DNA of 64,000 bases from Arcuatula senhousia (GCA_963971305.1 OZ020306.1:39577512-39641511), one strand, 5' to 3'; numbered from the stretch's first letter, positions 22,597 through 34,219 are shown. Numbers and translations are program-made. The notes: generated by a model from the sequence alone, not told the origin.

Positions 22597-22745
22597 CTAC
22601 CGGCGTGTGGGGCTATGGGTTGACATAAAAATTTGGTTAGAAACTGATTGAAACAAGAAGTCCGAGACAATTTTTTTAATTGTGCACCCTTCCGTTTGAA
22701 AATTTCTGGATCTGCCACAGCAAAGGGAAAAAATTAATAGAAAAT
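22597..22745 (+). repeat. dispersed repeat L, copy 2
   Basis: Partner of 21090-21240, with GACAATTTTTTTAATTGTGC, ACCCTTCCGTTTGAAAATTT and CTGGATCTGCCACAGCA. The open minus-strand frame across it is therefore a repeat and not a gene. Confidence 0.55.
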
Positions 22746-23372
22746 CTTGTTGAGAATAGTAGGTGTGAGAGTGCTTTTTCATAGTGACAGATACATATAC
22801 ATGGTTTTCAATGTCTGTATTGACTTGCAGTGAGCCAAGGAGGGGGAATAACAAAATTTTGAATGGTATTTTGACTTCTAATAAAGTACTGATACATGTA
22901 TAGGGAAGTCCCTGTGTCTACATGATCAAGTACATATACTTCCCTATCTATATATTTTTCATAGTAAAGCCCTTTAAAAATTGAAGATGAACTTCCTTGA
23001 AGTGCTTTGATCAGCTAAATGACTTATTCATACATTTCCTTCCTTAAAGAAAACAAGCTGTTTATATCAAGTACCACTATCATAAGTGACATTTACACAT
23101 AAAAATAGTTACATGTTTATTCATTTAAGAAGGATGTGTATGTGGTTTCCTCAGGGTACTCCTGAGTGAGTTCCTCAAACATTCAAACTTAACACCCTAA
23201 TATGAAATAGGCATTACCTAAATGCGAGCACAGCATAATTCTGTAAAATAAATGTAATGTTAACATGTTTAGTGCCATTGTTAACATTGTTAAATGAACG
23301 AATAAAAAAGATTTTATTTCGAATCGATGCAGTCAAATAAGATTTGAAATCATCGTAGTTTTTTGTTGTTCA
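22746..23372. other. unassigned AT-rich sequence
   Basis: Nothing was recognised beyond A/T-rich unique DNA. Confidence 0.35.
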
Positions 23373-23432
23373 TTTTCTAGAACGTTCAATTTGGGACGAG
23401 ATGCTTGGGGCGATTGAACGTTAATTAGAAAA
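23373..23432. other. long imperfect hairpin
   Basis: TTTTCTAGAACGTTCAAT pairs with ATTGAACGTTAATTAGAAAA across a 22-base loop that contains GGGACGAGATGCTTGGGGCG. It could be the closed core of a short inverted-repeat element or a structured RNA; the sequence alone does not say which. Confidence 0.6.
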
Positions 23433-23750
23433 GCAAGAAAAAATCGATTAAATTTGGTTACTATAAAAAAATGTAGCAACTCATCGTCATCACAATATTT
23501 TTCTCTTTATACATTATTACATACATAATTTTTGGAATGCGACTAACAAAATGGGTAATTATTTTCAAATTCACTCCGTTCCTGTAAATTTTGAGAGCCT
23601 TTCCGGACCATGAAAAATCAACATCAGCATTAGGCAAATTTCTCGCGGGAACAAATACCGTAGAGCTCTCCGCTCACGCGGGCACTTCATGCCCGCTTGC
23701 GAGCTGTGCTCGCTATTATGGCCCCAGTGTGATGAAAAGGGTGTTAAACC

Positions 23751-23901
23751 AGGCCTGTCCAGTTTTTATGAGCTGCTTGCATGAGATTTGCTAAAAAATT
23801 GAAAGATCAAAGGAAAAAATTAAAAGATCAAAGAAATTTGCCGCCAGATTGCTGACTAGATGCGGGAGTCTCACGTGAGTTGCGTGACACTTGACAGGTC
23901 T
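23751..23901. mobile_element. 151-bp hAT-like MITE with exact 8-bp target duplication
   Basis: The terminal repeats AGGCCTGTC and GACAGGTCT (one mismatch) are flanked on both sides by GTTAAACC (23743-23750 and 23902-23909). The 8-bp duplication length fits hAT-superfamily insertion. The interior holds TTGAAAGATCAAAGG and TTAAAAGATCAAAG, a short repeated phrase. The sequence just to the left (23640-23740) is unusually GC-rich (CTCGCGGG, CCGCTCACGCGGGCACTTCA). Confidence 0.8.
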
Positions 23902-23909
23902 GTTAAACC

Positions 23910-25261
23910 CTACCTCCCCCCAGGGTGTAAAAAGAAATGCCTGTGCAATGAGTGTCAGTCAACTCAATACCCCTCCTTTAATGTATTTTAAAATGAATGT
24001 CAACTTGTTCACATATTATTTTGTCATTAAAGTGCTTAAGCTATTATAGACATAAATCATGTACATGTACATTTTATTTGTAAAAAAAAATCATTGAATT
24101 TGGATTATCTTTCTTGGATTGAGAAATTGTTTTCAAACCGAAACTTTAATAATGTTGCAGACAGATTGCATTCACTTCATTTTTTTTATCTGAGTCAGTT
24201 TTTCATACATATTGCAAGAAAATACCAGATATTTTAATTTTATTACTATGCAACTGTAATGGGCTTTACAATTCATAAATATTTTAGTGCAATCAATACA
24301 AACATATGCATTATTGACAAAAGATTTGAATAGATTTAAATTACAAGTATGTTCTCTTTATCAAATACCTAAATAACTTTGTGAACCTTAAAGTATTTAT
24401 CAGTGGTTTGATCGAACATGCATGGTTTTTATCAAATTCAACAAAAGGTGTTTGTTGCCGTTACTAGGAAGTTCCTAAAAATAGCTGAAAATTTCCATTT
24501 AGGTTTTCCATGTAATTGTCGTGAATCGGTGGTTATAAATAGACTTATCACCATGGATTACCTCTCCTTCATTAATCATTTAAAATTGATTTGCGTGACA
24601 CATTATAACAAATATTTCAGTATTGGATTTATATCTCCACAATGTTTGTTTAAATGTTTGTAGTTGACAGAATCAAGTTACATATAAGATCCAACAATTG
24701 TTGCTTCTACAGTCTACACATGTATAATCATACTTTTTTCTGTGTTTCAAAGTCACTCTTTTCACCAACAGAATGATTCACCCTATTGAATTGCATATCT
24801 GTTTAATGAGCCTCTTTGAAACTCCATTTACAACTTTCAAAGTACAGAGGTTTTTGGTAGAACACCCCTTGCAGTTTCTTAGTTCATGCAATGACTTCTC
24901 ATTGTACCGTTTCATGAAAACTGGTGTGAGAGACATGATTTCCATTCCATAAATGAGTGGATTTTTTGGTAAATTTTATACAATTAGATACACCCTGCTA
25001 CAAATTGGACTGTATGTTTGGGAAACTCAGCCCTGAATGATATCACTGAGCAGTAAAATTTTTATGCACATGTCTGTGTGATGTATTTCATTATGTATAA
25101 TTTCATCAAAATCCATCAAGCAGTTAAATATGAGTTGTGCTAATGTACCCCAAAAACTTTGTTTCTAGGGTATTAAACCAATGATAAACAATAGCAACAG
25201 ACACACAGACAGAGATTTAGTCAACTAACAAACCAATAAATCAGGGGAAAAGAAAACTGAC
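23910..25261. other. unassigned sequence
   Basis: AT-rich. Around 24960-25160 a stretch with GGAAACTCAGCCCTGAATGA and CATCAAAATCCATCAAGCAG reads like one decayed satellite core unit, followed by GACAGACACACAGACAGAGA. No ends were found, and no exon. Confidence 0.3.
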
Positions 25262-25485
25262 AACCGAATCCTAGATTGGGGGGGGGGGTAGGAGGGGGTA
25301 TGATCCCGAAGTCCCGGCAAATAAAACAAGAAATCCCGGATTCCCGCGAAAATAAATGTGTGATTCCCGCATCCCGAAAAATGAAAATGGCTAAATCCCG
25401 TTCCCGTTAAGGGTTTTCCCGAATTCCCGTTGAAATAAATGGGCTTTCCCGCTGTCCCGCAAAAGGTCCTACCGACCCTCTAGAT
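25262..25485 (+). repeat. irregular TCCCG-rich cluster next to a G-run
   Basis: A G10 tract and GTAGGAGGGGGTAT are followed by about 13 TCCCG words in ~170 bp, mostly as ATTCCCG, ATCCCG or TTCCCG. They are separated by A-rich spacers such as AAATAAATG, and the cluster ends CCTACCGACCCTC. The spacing is uneven, so it is not a simple tandem array. The words are all on the plus strand. No family was recognised. Confidence 0.7.
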
Positions 25486-25689
25486 TATCGAAGACCCAAA
25501 TACTCAATCAAACAACATGTATCACTTATTCTAGTTCTTTTTCTAGATCAGTGGTTTAGTGTGCTCTGAGCACTGCTATAACACATAGGTCAAGGTCAAT
25601 CACGGATTTTCAATTGTATTACAATCTGCCTCACAAAGCCAACCCTTTAGTGGAGCCTAACCAAAAATATTAATTTACAGCGTTATCAT

Positions 25690-25890
25690 TTCATAGTCAG
25701 AAGGTGGCTATGACCATCATAAGATAGGCATTTGAGAGCTTTTTATTTCCAGCACTTGCTCAGTATTAAAGTACATGGGTACTTTAAGGTCCTGGTGGCA
25801 GAAAGGAGACCAAGGTTCATGGTAATGAGTTGCAATAGTTGTCCAGTGGCATGTTACAGACAGACAGACAGACAGACAGATAAAGTGTTC
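25690..25890 (+). repeat. satellite-type element remnant with ACAG run
   Basis: A core-like stretch (CAGAAGGTGGCTATGACCAT, GGTCCTGGTGGCAGAAAGGA) ends in a clean (CAGA)n microsatellite at 25856-25880, as in the 3' part of other families here. No terminal hairpin follows. Confidence 0.45.
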
Positions 25891-27981
25891 TATAGTAATG
25901 AGAACAGCAAAATAAAATTAAGTTTTTATTTGACTAAATTGAAAGCAATACATAATACACAGGATTAATACATCAATTTTAAAATAATCTCTAACTATAT
26001 TAATAAACAAACAATAAACTAATAACAGTGAAAGATAAAAAGAATTCCAGTAAGCATGAAGAATACGAAATTCTGAGTAAAATAATGTACATTTAAATAC
26101 AAATTCAAGCCATGTAAATGATATATATAATGACAAATGAGGAAAGCTGCAGTGATACAGATCCAAATACAGAAACTGAGTAATTAAAGTAGTTCAATCT
26201 AAAATTGTCTACCAGATGGTACTTCAAAGATATAAAGTCAAACAACCTTGTAAGTCATTAAGCATACTATGCCCCCCCCCCCCACCCCCCCCCCCCGAAA
26301 AAAAGAAGAAAAAATGTCCAGACTGACAATGAAAAGACCTTGTTTTTACTTCACCCTAATGAAACACAGGCTTTTGACAGGTAAATGTTGTAAGTAATTG
26401 ACAGGATTCTCTGATTCTTTGAATTTCCACAAAGTGAATACTGTTGCAGTTTGTTCAAATATTTTTTCATGGAAACCTGTGATTGTAAGGTTTTGTAGGT
26501 TACTTTAATTCCCAATTTATGAAAGGGAACCTTTACATTTGTTTTTTGTTTTCTAGACCTCAAGGAATGACTGAAATCACAAACATAAATTTTGCCATAT
26601 TCTTGAAAATTACAATTACTTACTCAGATTTAGATTTTGTAAAATCTATCAAAAATGTCTATTAATATAATGATTTTCATTTTATTAAGGATGACAAAAA
26701 TTAACACACATGCAATTAACATGTAATTTTTTTCAAACAATACTTTGCAAGCTGAATGCACTAGATGAGTTTATGAATATTACGATTAAATAAAATATTT
26801 GATTGCTAAAAAGTTAATATATTTTTCTCTCAAAAGAATATAAAAAAGACCTTGAAGGGCAAGATAAAATATGTTTTAAATGGCACAAACTTAACCACAA
26901 ACAGTGGATTTTCTAAAATAAAAGCAACCATTGCGTTAGTTACACAAGAAAAAATATATATACATAATCATAACAGTTATGTGAATGATTTTCATAGCAA
27001 TTGAACCTTTCAAAATATAAACAACACATCCTAAATAGAAAAAAAAGCTTTCAAGAGAATTTGAGCAACGTCTTGCACCGTGAGTCTTATTTAGGTTTTA
27101 AGACCTTCCTTTGCTTCTTATTCTGTTCTATTCTTAAAAATTAGCCTTAAAATTCATTACAAAAATACCCAAGGAAAATATTTTTTTCTTAATATCAGTA
27201 AGTTTCAATGATTGTCTCAAATACAAATAATTTTAATGCTTAAGAACGTTCTGTTTCTGGGATACTTGGTAATACTCCATTATATACATGTACATCTTTT
27301 GTATTAAAAAAAAAGATTGCAATTTATGCGTCTTAGTGACTTTCACAACTTATGGTTTGCATTAAATACTAAGTTTTCTGCGAACAAGAAGTAAATGTCA
27401 GATGTATCCTGCAATACATCATGTTCATACTAAATATAAGCAACAAAGGGGAAATAATGGGTTATGAGCCATTTATAAAAGTATCACAGAATTTGGTACT
27501 ATGTACACAGGTGAAACAGTGTAGTCCTCAACTTGAAATTGAGGTACCGGTATAATCATAATCAAATAAGACAATCTTTCTCTGCTTAAAAGCAATCTTG
27601 TTCTTTTATTACTGCAATACTTGATAGGGATGGATCAAGAGATATTCAAAATGGGGCCTCCAACAACAGTCCTGGACAAAAGCATGGTTCTAGGTCTGTT
27701 TAAATTGAAATTTTGGAAATAACAAAATTTCTTGAAAAACGGTAAGCTCTAATCATTGAAGTCCCTCTGGATCCACCGATGAATGATAAAATGTGTTACT
27801 ATGATAATTCACACAATAAATTACAATATGACAACTTAACATAGTCAATATTAATATATGCATACATAACTTCAAAACAATTGAAACCCCTTTTAATAGT
27901 TTTTTTTCATTTTATAATAGACTAAATTGATGGGTAGTCAACATGCCCCCTTCTGCCATCCTCAACCAAACATATTTTTAC
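25891..27981. other. AT-rich sequence with a poly-C tract
   Basis: A run of ~24 C with one A interruption lies at 26272-26296. Otherwise A/T-rich, with no repeat partner and no exon pair I would defend. Confidence 0.35.
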
Positions 27982-28069
27982 CTGCTCTACTGTGAAACAT
28001 AATTGATTTACCAGCGCATAACTGACAAACACAGTCCTTCAATTCAATGTTTAAGGCATATTCTCTGAA
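27982..28069 (-). CDS. candidate internal exon, Cys-containing, phase 0-1
   Basis: Minus-strand acceptor CACTAAATTTCAG and donor GTAAAAATA bound 88 bp. Only one of three frames is open, for 29 codons: FREYALNIELKDCVCQLCAG, then KSIMFHSRA, ending with one base. The two CxxC-like pairs (CVC and CQLC) hint at a metal-binding or disulfide fragment, but the stretch is too short to assign. It would join in frame to the 20112 exon or the 11190 exon. The upstream donor must be phase 0, and I did not find it. Confidence 0.4.
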
Positions 28070-28382
28070 CTGAAATTTAGTGTAAAATCTGACTGATAAT
28101 TCACGTTTATAAGATATTCTTTGTACACAAATTGAGTCTTTTGAATTAAAGAATTTTTTTGACTTTTCAATGTACAGATTATTCAGTTAAATTCTTTTTA
28201 TAGTGAGATTTATGTTTTTGTACTTTAATCACAAAATATGAAAAGGGGACAGCTATCAAAAGGGGTTTCTGGCTTTAATCTAAGGACGCTTTATAACAAC
28301 AAAATTACAATTATTATAATAAAATCACACAACATTAATTTACAGTGCAAACATTAAATAGGATTTGCAGTCTTCAATAGTA

Positions 28383-28918
28383 CAAGAACAGAATTCCTGG
28401 GTCCCCCGCTGAGTGGCAAAAATTGTAAGTCAGCCGGCTTAACAGGAAGTAGACAAGGGACAGACCTGGAAACGCATCCCATTAACCTGCATACCAAACA
28501 TTAAAAGTTTACAAATAGCAATAGCTGAGAAATCTGTTACGAAATTTTTTTCCGTTTTTGACCACAGGAAGTAGATAAGCAACAGACCTTGAACCGCATC
28601 CCACCTTATGGGACCCTACCTGAAGCTGCATACCAAATATCAAAAGCTTACAAATAGCAATAGCTGAGAAATCTGTTACGAAATTTTTTCCTGTTTTTGA
28701 CCCTTAAAAAATTCTAATTCCGATCGTTAAACAGGAAGTAGATAAGCGACAGACCTGGAAACGCATCCCACCTTATGGGACCCTACCTGAAGCTGCATAC
28801 CAAATATCAAAAGCCTACAATTTATAGTTTCTGAGAGATCTGTTACAAAAAAATTGTGATGAACGGATAAGCGGACACCCGCATTTCTATGTCCCCTCTT
28901 GTGGCGGGGGACAAAAAT
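28383..28918 (+). mobile_element. family N element N1, three core units
   Basis: The 5' end is AGAACAGAATTCCTGGGTCC with GTCCCCCGC. Three ~150-bp units follow, with AACAGGAAGTAGA, GACCTGGAAACGCATCCCAC, GCTGCATACCAAATATCAAA and GCTGAGAAATCTGTTACGAA. The 3' end is GATGAACGGATAAGCGGACA and the hairpin GTCCCCTCTTGTGGCGGGGG closing AC, then AAAAA. The 5' GTCCCCCGC is the complement of the 3' GCGGGGGAC. The second copy is at 63356-63785. Confidence 0.85.
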
Positions 28919-29609
28919 CCCCATAGAGTACTATAGGATGAAGCTACATGTCAAATTATCAAGGGACTGTGACATACAGTTCACACAAAATGTATTGGAA
29001 ATGTTAGAGAATGAAATAAAGGATAGTGCCTATATATTGCATGACCACATAAAATACAGCATCATTGTGTCATATTCAAAACAAATCATAAATTTAAATT
29101 TTGACTAAATATAAATACAAAGTTTTAAGATGCATCATAATCTTAGCCAATATCATAATGTTAGAATAATTTAAAAAATATCAATTGTAAGTCCTCAATA
29201 AGTTTTAAAAACTTTGTTATTTTACCTAAAATATTCTAAAAATTTGACCTCATGAACAAGAACAATTTACATGTATAAACCAGAAATGAACATAAAATTC
29301 CTGAGGGCATATATGTGCATATTTTAAAAGGTCTCATTAAACATTAAGGATCACTACAAAACAAAAGGTTTTGTATGTGAGCCAAGACCAATTAAAAAGG
29401 TATTTTTAAATAACATAGAAATAACTTTGTTCAACATTGTATTTGAATTGTTTTTTTCTAAAAATTTTGTTCTACACCTAACTTAATATTAAGTCCTTAA
29501 TAATTCACAACGATCTTTTATATTAAAAGGTAACTATATTTTTGAGGGTTTCAAAGTTGATGCCGATGTCTCAGTGATAGCTTTGAAAAACAAATTAATG
29601 GCTTTCCCA
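28919..29609. other. unassigned AT-rich sequence
   Basis: 28919-29000 still reads like a K/N-type core unit (GAAGCTACATGTCAAATTAT). The rest has no recognisable feature. Confidence 0.3.
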
Positions 29610-31020
29610 TTTTTATACGACCGCAAAAAATTTGAGGACGTATAATGGTATGATGCTGTCGTCGTTGTCGTCGTTGTCGTCGTCTGTTAACTTTAGTGTA
29701 TACACGATAACTTTAGTTCTAGTTATCCAAATCCAATGAAATTTGACAATGATATTTCTTACCATTAAAGGATGGATGGGATTGATTTTGGTAGTCCCCC
29801 CTTTTTTCGTTTAGAAATTAAGGGCCAAAAGGGGCCAAATTGCAACTTTTAGTTTGTTCTTACAATAACTTTTTCAAAAATCTTTTCCTCTGAAACTACG
29901 GAACAGAATTCAATGAAACTTGGTATGATTGATCAATAGGGTGTCATGCACTATAGATGTGTTTCAAGTTCTGATTCGTCAAAAAACATGGCCGCTGTGG
30001 CTAAAAATAGACCAGGGGGGTCAGACTACTGTTTTTGGCTTGTAATTCAAAAAGTATAAGAGATAGATGAAATCTGATGCCACCCTACTGCTTCAGGATC
30101 AAAAGTTCTACAAAAGTCTCCATTTGGTCGAAGTTGTCAGATGACCCCTTATAGGGGTTACGGCCCCTTAAAGGTGAAAAATAGCATTTTTTCATGTTTT
30201 TGCCCTATAGTATGAAAACTATTGCAGATAGCAAAAAGCTGTTGCTTGCTTAATTGTTTAGCTCATTTAGCTCTAAAAAAGTCTCCATAGGGTCGAAGTT
30301 GGCAGATGACCCCTTATAGGGGTTACGGCCCTTAAAGGTGAAAAATAGCATTTTTTTCATGTTTTTGCCCTATAGTATGAAAACTATTGCAGAAAGCAAA
30401 AAGCTGTTGCTTGCTCAATTGTTCAGCTCATTTAGCTCTACAAAAGTCTCCATTGGGTCGAAGTTGTCAGATGACCCCTTATAGGGGTTACGGCCCTAAA
30501 AGGGGCCAAAATCGAAACATTTTTATTAGTGGACCGATTTTGAAATTTTTTTTGCATGTTTGTTCTTGTCAAATAGCGGATGCAAAATTGAGAATTTATT
30601 TTTGCTACCCCCATCTTTTCCCCCTTATTATGTAATGAGGGGCCAAAAGGGACCAAAATGGAATTTTTTTTACTTGTGATCTGATTTTGAAATTTTTTTT
30701 TGCATGTTTGTTCTTGTCAAATAGTGGATACAAAATTGAGAATTAATTTTTGCGACCCCCCTTTTCCCCTGTTATGAAATTAGGGGCCAAAATCGAAACT
30801 TATTTATTTTTGGTCTGATTTGATCTCCTTTGGAAAAAAAATAATTCCTTTTAAAATGTGAATTTAGAAAGTCCACCAAAAGCTGCATGTGTCAAAAACC
30901 TTTGTCAGTCCACCATGGGCTGCATATGTCCAGAGCAATTGACTATCCATATCGGGCCTAAAACGTACAGGGTTCAACATGTTGCGGTCGTATCATGCTG
31001 CGCTCGGCGAAGCTTTTTAT
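29610..31020 (-). mobile_element. family B element B3 with family A material inside
   Basis: A full-length B element in minus orientation. Its hairpin end (TTTTTATACGACCGCAAAAA, then TTTGAGGACGTATAATGG) is at 29610, and its start (complement of ATAAAAAGCTTCGCCGAGCG) is at 31020. Next to the hairpin is a GTCGTCGTTGTCGTC microsatellite. The core combines C-like units (29700-29870), a block of family A (29875-30500) and B-type GGGGCCAAAA.GG units with TTGTTCTTGTCAAATAG (30500-30800). Confidence 0.85.
29875..30500 (-). repeat. family A core and 3' domain inside B3
   Basis: Two to three A core units (GTCGAAGTTGTCAGATGACC, TTGCTTGCTTAATTGTT) plus the A 3' domain (ACCAGGGGGGTCAGACTACT, GAAATCTGATGCCACCC). 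The A terminal hairpin and the A 5' end are both missing. It is in the same orientation as its host B3, so it looks like recombination or template switching; an intact insertion would carry both ends. Confidence 0.8.
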
Positions 31021-31642
31021 TGCTGTATAATGTAAAGTATATGTGTGCAAAAGATGAATAAATAATAATAAAAAAATAAAAAATAAAAAAAACACAACAA
31101 CAAAAACACTAATCACTAAGCCTAAAATAAAATTGTGGCAATATTTTTTTTTCTAAAAGATGTATTTTTGTAAATAATTGTAACTCACACATTAAAAAAA
31201 TATAGATCCACAGGTTTTTCAGAAACATTTTTATGTAAACGTCAGTATTAAATTTCCTATTTTTGTTAAAAATTTAGAAGCTTGATTTCTTTGAATATAT
31301 GTCATATATGTGGCTGATTAAAACACATATTTGAATACAAAATCTTCATTTGATAAAGATCAATGAACCTCTTGTTCTTTTATGAAAAACCCTCAAAAAT
31401 ATACATAAACAAGTAGAGAACATTAGGTCCAACCCCCCAAAAATTATTGTTACATATAAATTTGAACTTTTCATTAACAGAAAAAATCATATGCATATTA
31501 AAACCAAACAATAGTTAAAAGGCACAATTACAAAAGTTTCTGATTAGTTAGACATGTAGTTATATACATGTACCAATTAACATAAACAAGAATTCTAAGA
31601 GCTAAATGTAATAAATCTAGAATTTCACAGTTATTTCACTCA
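31021..31642. other. AT-rich sequence, possible 3' UTR
   Basis: Begins with A-rich AATAATAATAAAAAAATAAA and has no repeat partner. It lies 3' of the candidate terminal exon at 31643 on the minus strand. Confidence 0.3.
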
Positions 31643-31696
31643 TTAGGCCATTCTTTCATCTACATTTTCTTTATCCTCTATTAATGTAACTTCCTT
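31643..31696 (-). CDS. candidate terminal exon, acidic short tail, phase 0
   Basis: A strong minus-strand acceptor (TTTTTTTGTTTTGGGTTGCAG) is followed by 17 codons and a stop: KEVTLIEDKENVDERMA. The other two frames stop after 5 and 8 codons. No donor follows. As a last exon it needs a phase-0 donor upstream, the same phase required by the exon at 27982, so the two could be alternative choices after one unidentified exon. Short frames like this arise by chance, and the case rests on the acceptor and the peptide's normal composition. Confidence 0.35.
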   Translation of the reverse strand, partial: KEVTLIEDKENVDERMA

Positions 31697-32238
31697 CTGC
31701 AACCCAAAACAAAAAAATTATTAATTTAAATTTCAAGAAAATTAACATATAATCACAATAATAAAATTCAGCTGTAATGTTATTTTTTTTTATAATTCTT
31801 AAATAATAATTAAATTAATAATAATAATTAAAGTGAAAAGAAAAAAGGTTTTAAATCTTAAAAGCTGCTGAAAATTTATACACTTTACAATGACAATGAA
31901 AGTTCTAACTGATAATAAATGAGTTCATGCCGCTGCAGCACTAATTGTAGGTTATTTTATTTTCCACTATATTCAATGATATCCTCAGACAGAAAGAAAA
32001 TGAAAACTTGCAAAATTTCCATTAAATATGCATTATTTCAAAAAAGAGAAAGCTTAAAAATTAATTTGCCTGAATTTGATCATAAGCGTGAAATTTAGCA
32101 CCCACAAAAAGTAACTGCTTTTCAAAAAATGATATTGTTTTTGGAAGATGCAAAGACTTGTCAATGTTGTTGGTATGCCAGAAAAAAGTTTTGATACCCC
32201 TTGCAGTTTACAATTCATGTCATGAATTTCCTCAAAGT
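31697..32238. other. AT-rich intron-like sequence
   Basis: Nothing recognised. Confidence 0.35.
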
Positions 32239-32901
32239 AAAGCCCCGTTTACATGATCAAAGTTTTTCATAAAAAATCTTTGTCCAAGTTTTTGATGAAA
32301 AAGTTGGACAAATAAAACTTTGTCAAAGTAGCTGTTAACATGATCAAACTTTTTTGATGGTTTTCTGCTATTTATAGTGGCTTAAGTGTGGGGACTATAT
32401 TGTAGTATGTGAGTGCATAATCATTTTATATGCAGTTACTGTGCAGAAATTGCTATCAGAACAACACGGCCTGGTTGCTCAAACACTTTGATTGTTGAAA
32501 ATGCCAATGAATATTAATACTGTTACAAAGCTACATGAGTATGATTAAACGTTTCTAAAAGAAATTGACTAGTTATTAATTTTCTTTCAATCCATCAAGT
32601 CATTAATAATATTTTTTAACCATTGACATTTTGTTACTGTTGTTACTTTCTTTCCTGCCATTTCGCCATGTGCTTTTGTTTACAAAATATTCTGATAAGT
32701 TCAACAACATATTCTGATTGGTCAATTCCCGTCAAAGTCCATCCAAGTTTTCAGAAAAATAGGATGAGGTTCTATTCTGTCAAAGTCCGTCAAATTTCTT
32801 TGTCAAAGTTTTTGATGCAGGTTTACATGGTCAAAAAAGTTTGTCAAAGAAAACTTGGACAAAGTTTTTGATGGAAAACTTTGATCGTTTTAACGGGGCT
32901 T
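32239..32901. mobile_element. 663-bp element with long terminal inverted repeats
   Basis: The left end AAGCCCCGTTTACATGATCA, then AAGTTTTTCAT, matches the complement of the right end (AAGCCCCGTTAAAACGATCA, then AAGTTTTCCATCAAAAACTT). The inverted repeats run ~45 bp with a few mismatches. Inside, the phrase CAAAGTTTTTGATG and its complement recur (32790-32880), so the arms are internally repetitive. There is no transposase ORF. The superfamily is not assigned. Confidence 0.85.
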
Positions 32902-33710
32902 AACACACATAAGCTTGATATATATAACTCTTATATAGATAACCCACTGCCTTAGACTATATAATTATATCAAAATGAATTCAGTGTACAAAATAAAATC
33001 TGTAAAACATATATATTTAAAGGGTCTAATGGTCATTTGTTGCGGTAACTAACAAACTTTTCAATTTATGCAAATCAATTAGGTATAAAGTATTAAAAAA
33101 TATTAAAGCATTAAAGAGGTTTGTTCCTCTATCTCAAAGTAAATAAAAGTGGATTAAGTTGCATCTACATAAATAATCAAAATAATGAAAGAGTTCAAGA
33201 AATAAGAATATGTCAAAAGACTTTATAATGTTTTTGGGACCCAGACTACTGGACAAACAGACCTGAACAGTATATGCATATCTTCTTTTCTTGTATCAAG
33301 ATGGATAAACCAAAGGATCATAAAAATCTGACAAAAACTACAAAAGATGTGGAGCAAACCTCCTTAAAGATGGATGAACATGGTAAAGAGAGAAGTAAAA
33401 CAGTTCTTATTTTAAGAGAGTTGGCACAAGGGGCAGTAAAATTAAAATATCTTTCGTTTATATCTTGCAAAAGTTCATAATAAATCTGTTAACCTATACC
33501 AAAACAATCATGCACAGCACACTAGTTAATTTTAAAGGTAAAAACCAATGAATTGATTGGAATGATTAATGCAGTTGACAGCCAATTTGAAGATTGGTTA
33601 AAAACCAAAATCGATTCATTATACTTGTAAAAATGAATACATGCAACCCCCAAAACCCCATAACCATCAAAATCATTGCAAAAAAAAATAAAAGAATGAG
33701 GACAACAGTT
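32902..33710. other. mostly unassigned; one small plus-strand frame
   Basis: AT-rich DNA with the doubtful small ORF at 33301-33480. No repeat partner was seen. Confidence 0.3.
33301..33480 (+). CDS. doubtful small ORF, 59 residues
   Basis: An ATG frame starting MDKPKDHKNLTKTTKD: a highly charged first 40 residues, then LILRELAQGAVKLKYLSFI. The sudden Lys/Glu/Thr-rich composition differs from the surrounding AT-rich DNA. There is no promoter, no good splice site and no supporting neighbour, and frames of this length occur by chance many times in this window. It is listed because its composition is more protein-like than most. Confidence 0.15.
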   Translation: MDKPKDHKNLTKTTKDVEQTSLKMDEHGKERSKTVLILRELAQGAVKLKYLSFISCKSS

Positions 33711-34010
33711 AACACTAAAGTATGTCTCGCCTGCCAGCACCATCGAAAGTAACATGTACCTACATGTAAGTATTCAACTATCAATTCTTTAATTAATTCA
33801 ATGTTGAGGATTCCCACTGATTTAATTTAATCATTGCTATGTTATGTATTGAAAATTGTCAGAGTAATTCAATCAGAAAATCAAGGTCAACCTTAATAAA
33901 CCATTAGTTTTCAATTCAGTGGAACCCATTTGGACACAAATATTTTGATGTGCTCCTAATTAGGCAATTTAAGCAAACAAAACAATTTCAAGATCATGCA
34001 TTTATATTCT
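33711..34010 (+). repeat. family E remnant
   Basis: The 5' end AACACTAAAGTATGTCTCGC with CTGCCAGCACCATC is clear. Core phrases follow (GAAAATTGTCAGAGTAATTC, GAAAATCAAGGTCAA). The 3' hairpin is missing. Confidence 0.6.
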
Positions 34011-34219
34011 CATTGGCTTAAATACTGAAGATTTATTGATATATATTGAATATATTGTCATATACTTATGCATGTATGTTTCTAAACTAAATATTTGATG
34101 GCATGCAAAAAGGAAAGGCCTTATAAGGGATTGCTTTCAATTCAAATAATAAGGTTTCAGGGAAGACTTTATATACAAGTAGTGACTGTACCATAACAGT
34201 TTGAAATATCATCCTTACT

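Noticed and set aside
22597..22854. 85-codon minus-strand frame
   Set aside because: It overlaps dispersed repeat L, which has a second copy at 21090-21240 without the frame.
26351..26575. Minus-strand frame of 75 codons after a fair acceptor (GTTTGTGATTTCAG), phase 2
   Set aside because: It could be another terminal exon, but frames of 60-80 codons are common by chance in this AT-rich window. The composition is undistinguished and no phase-2 donor lies suitably upstream.
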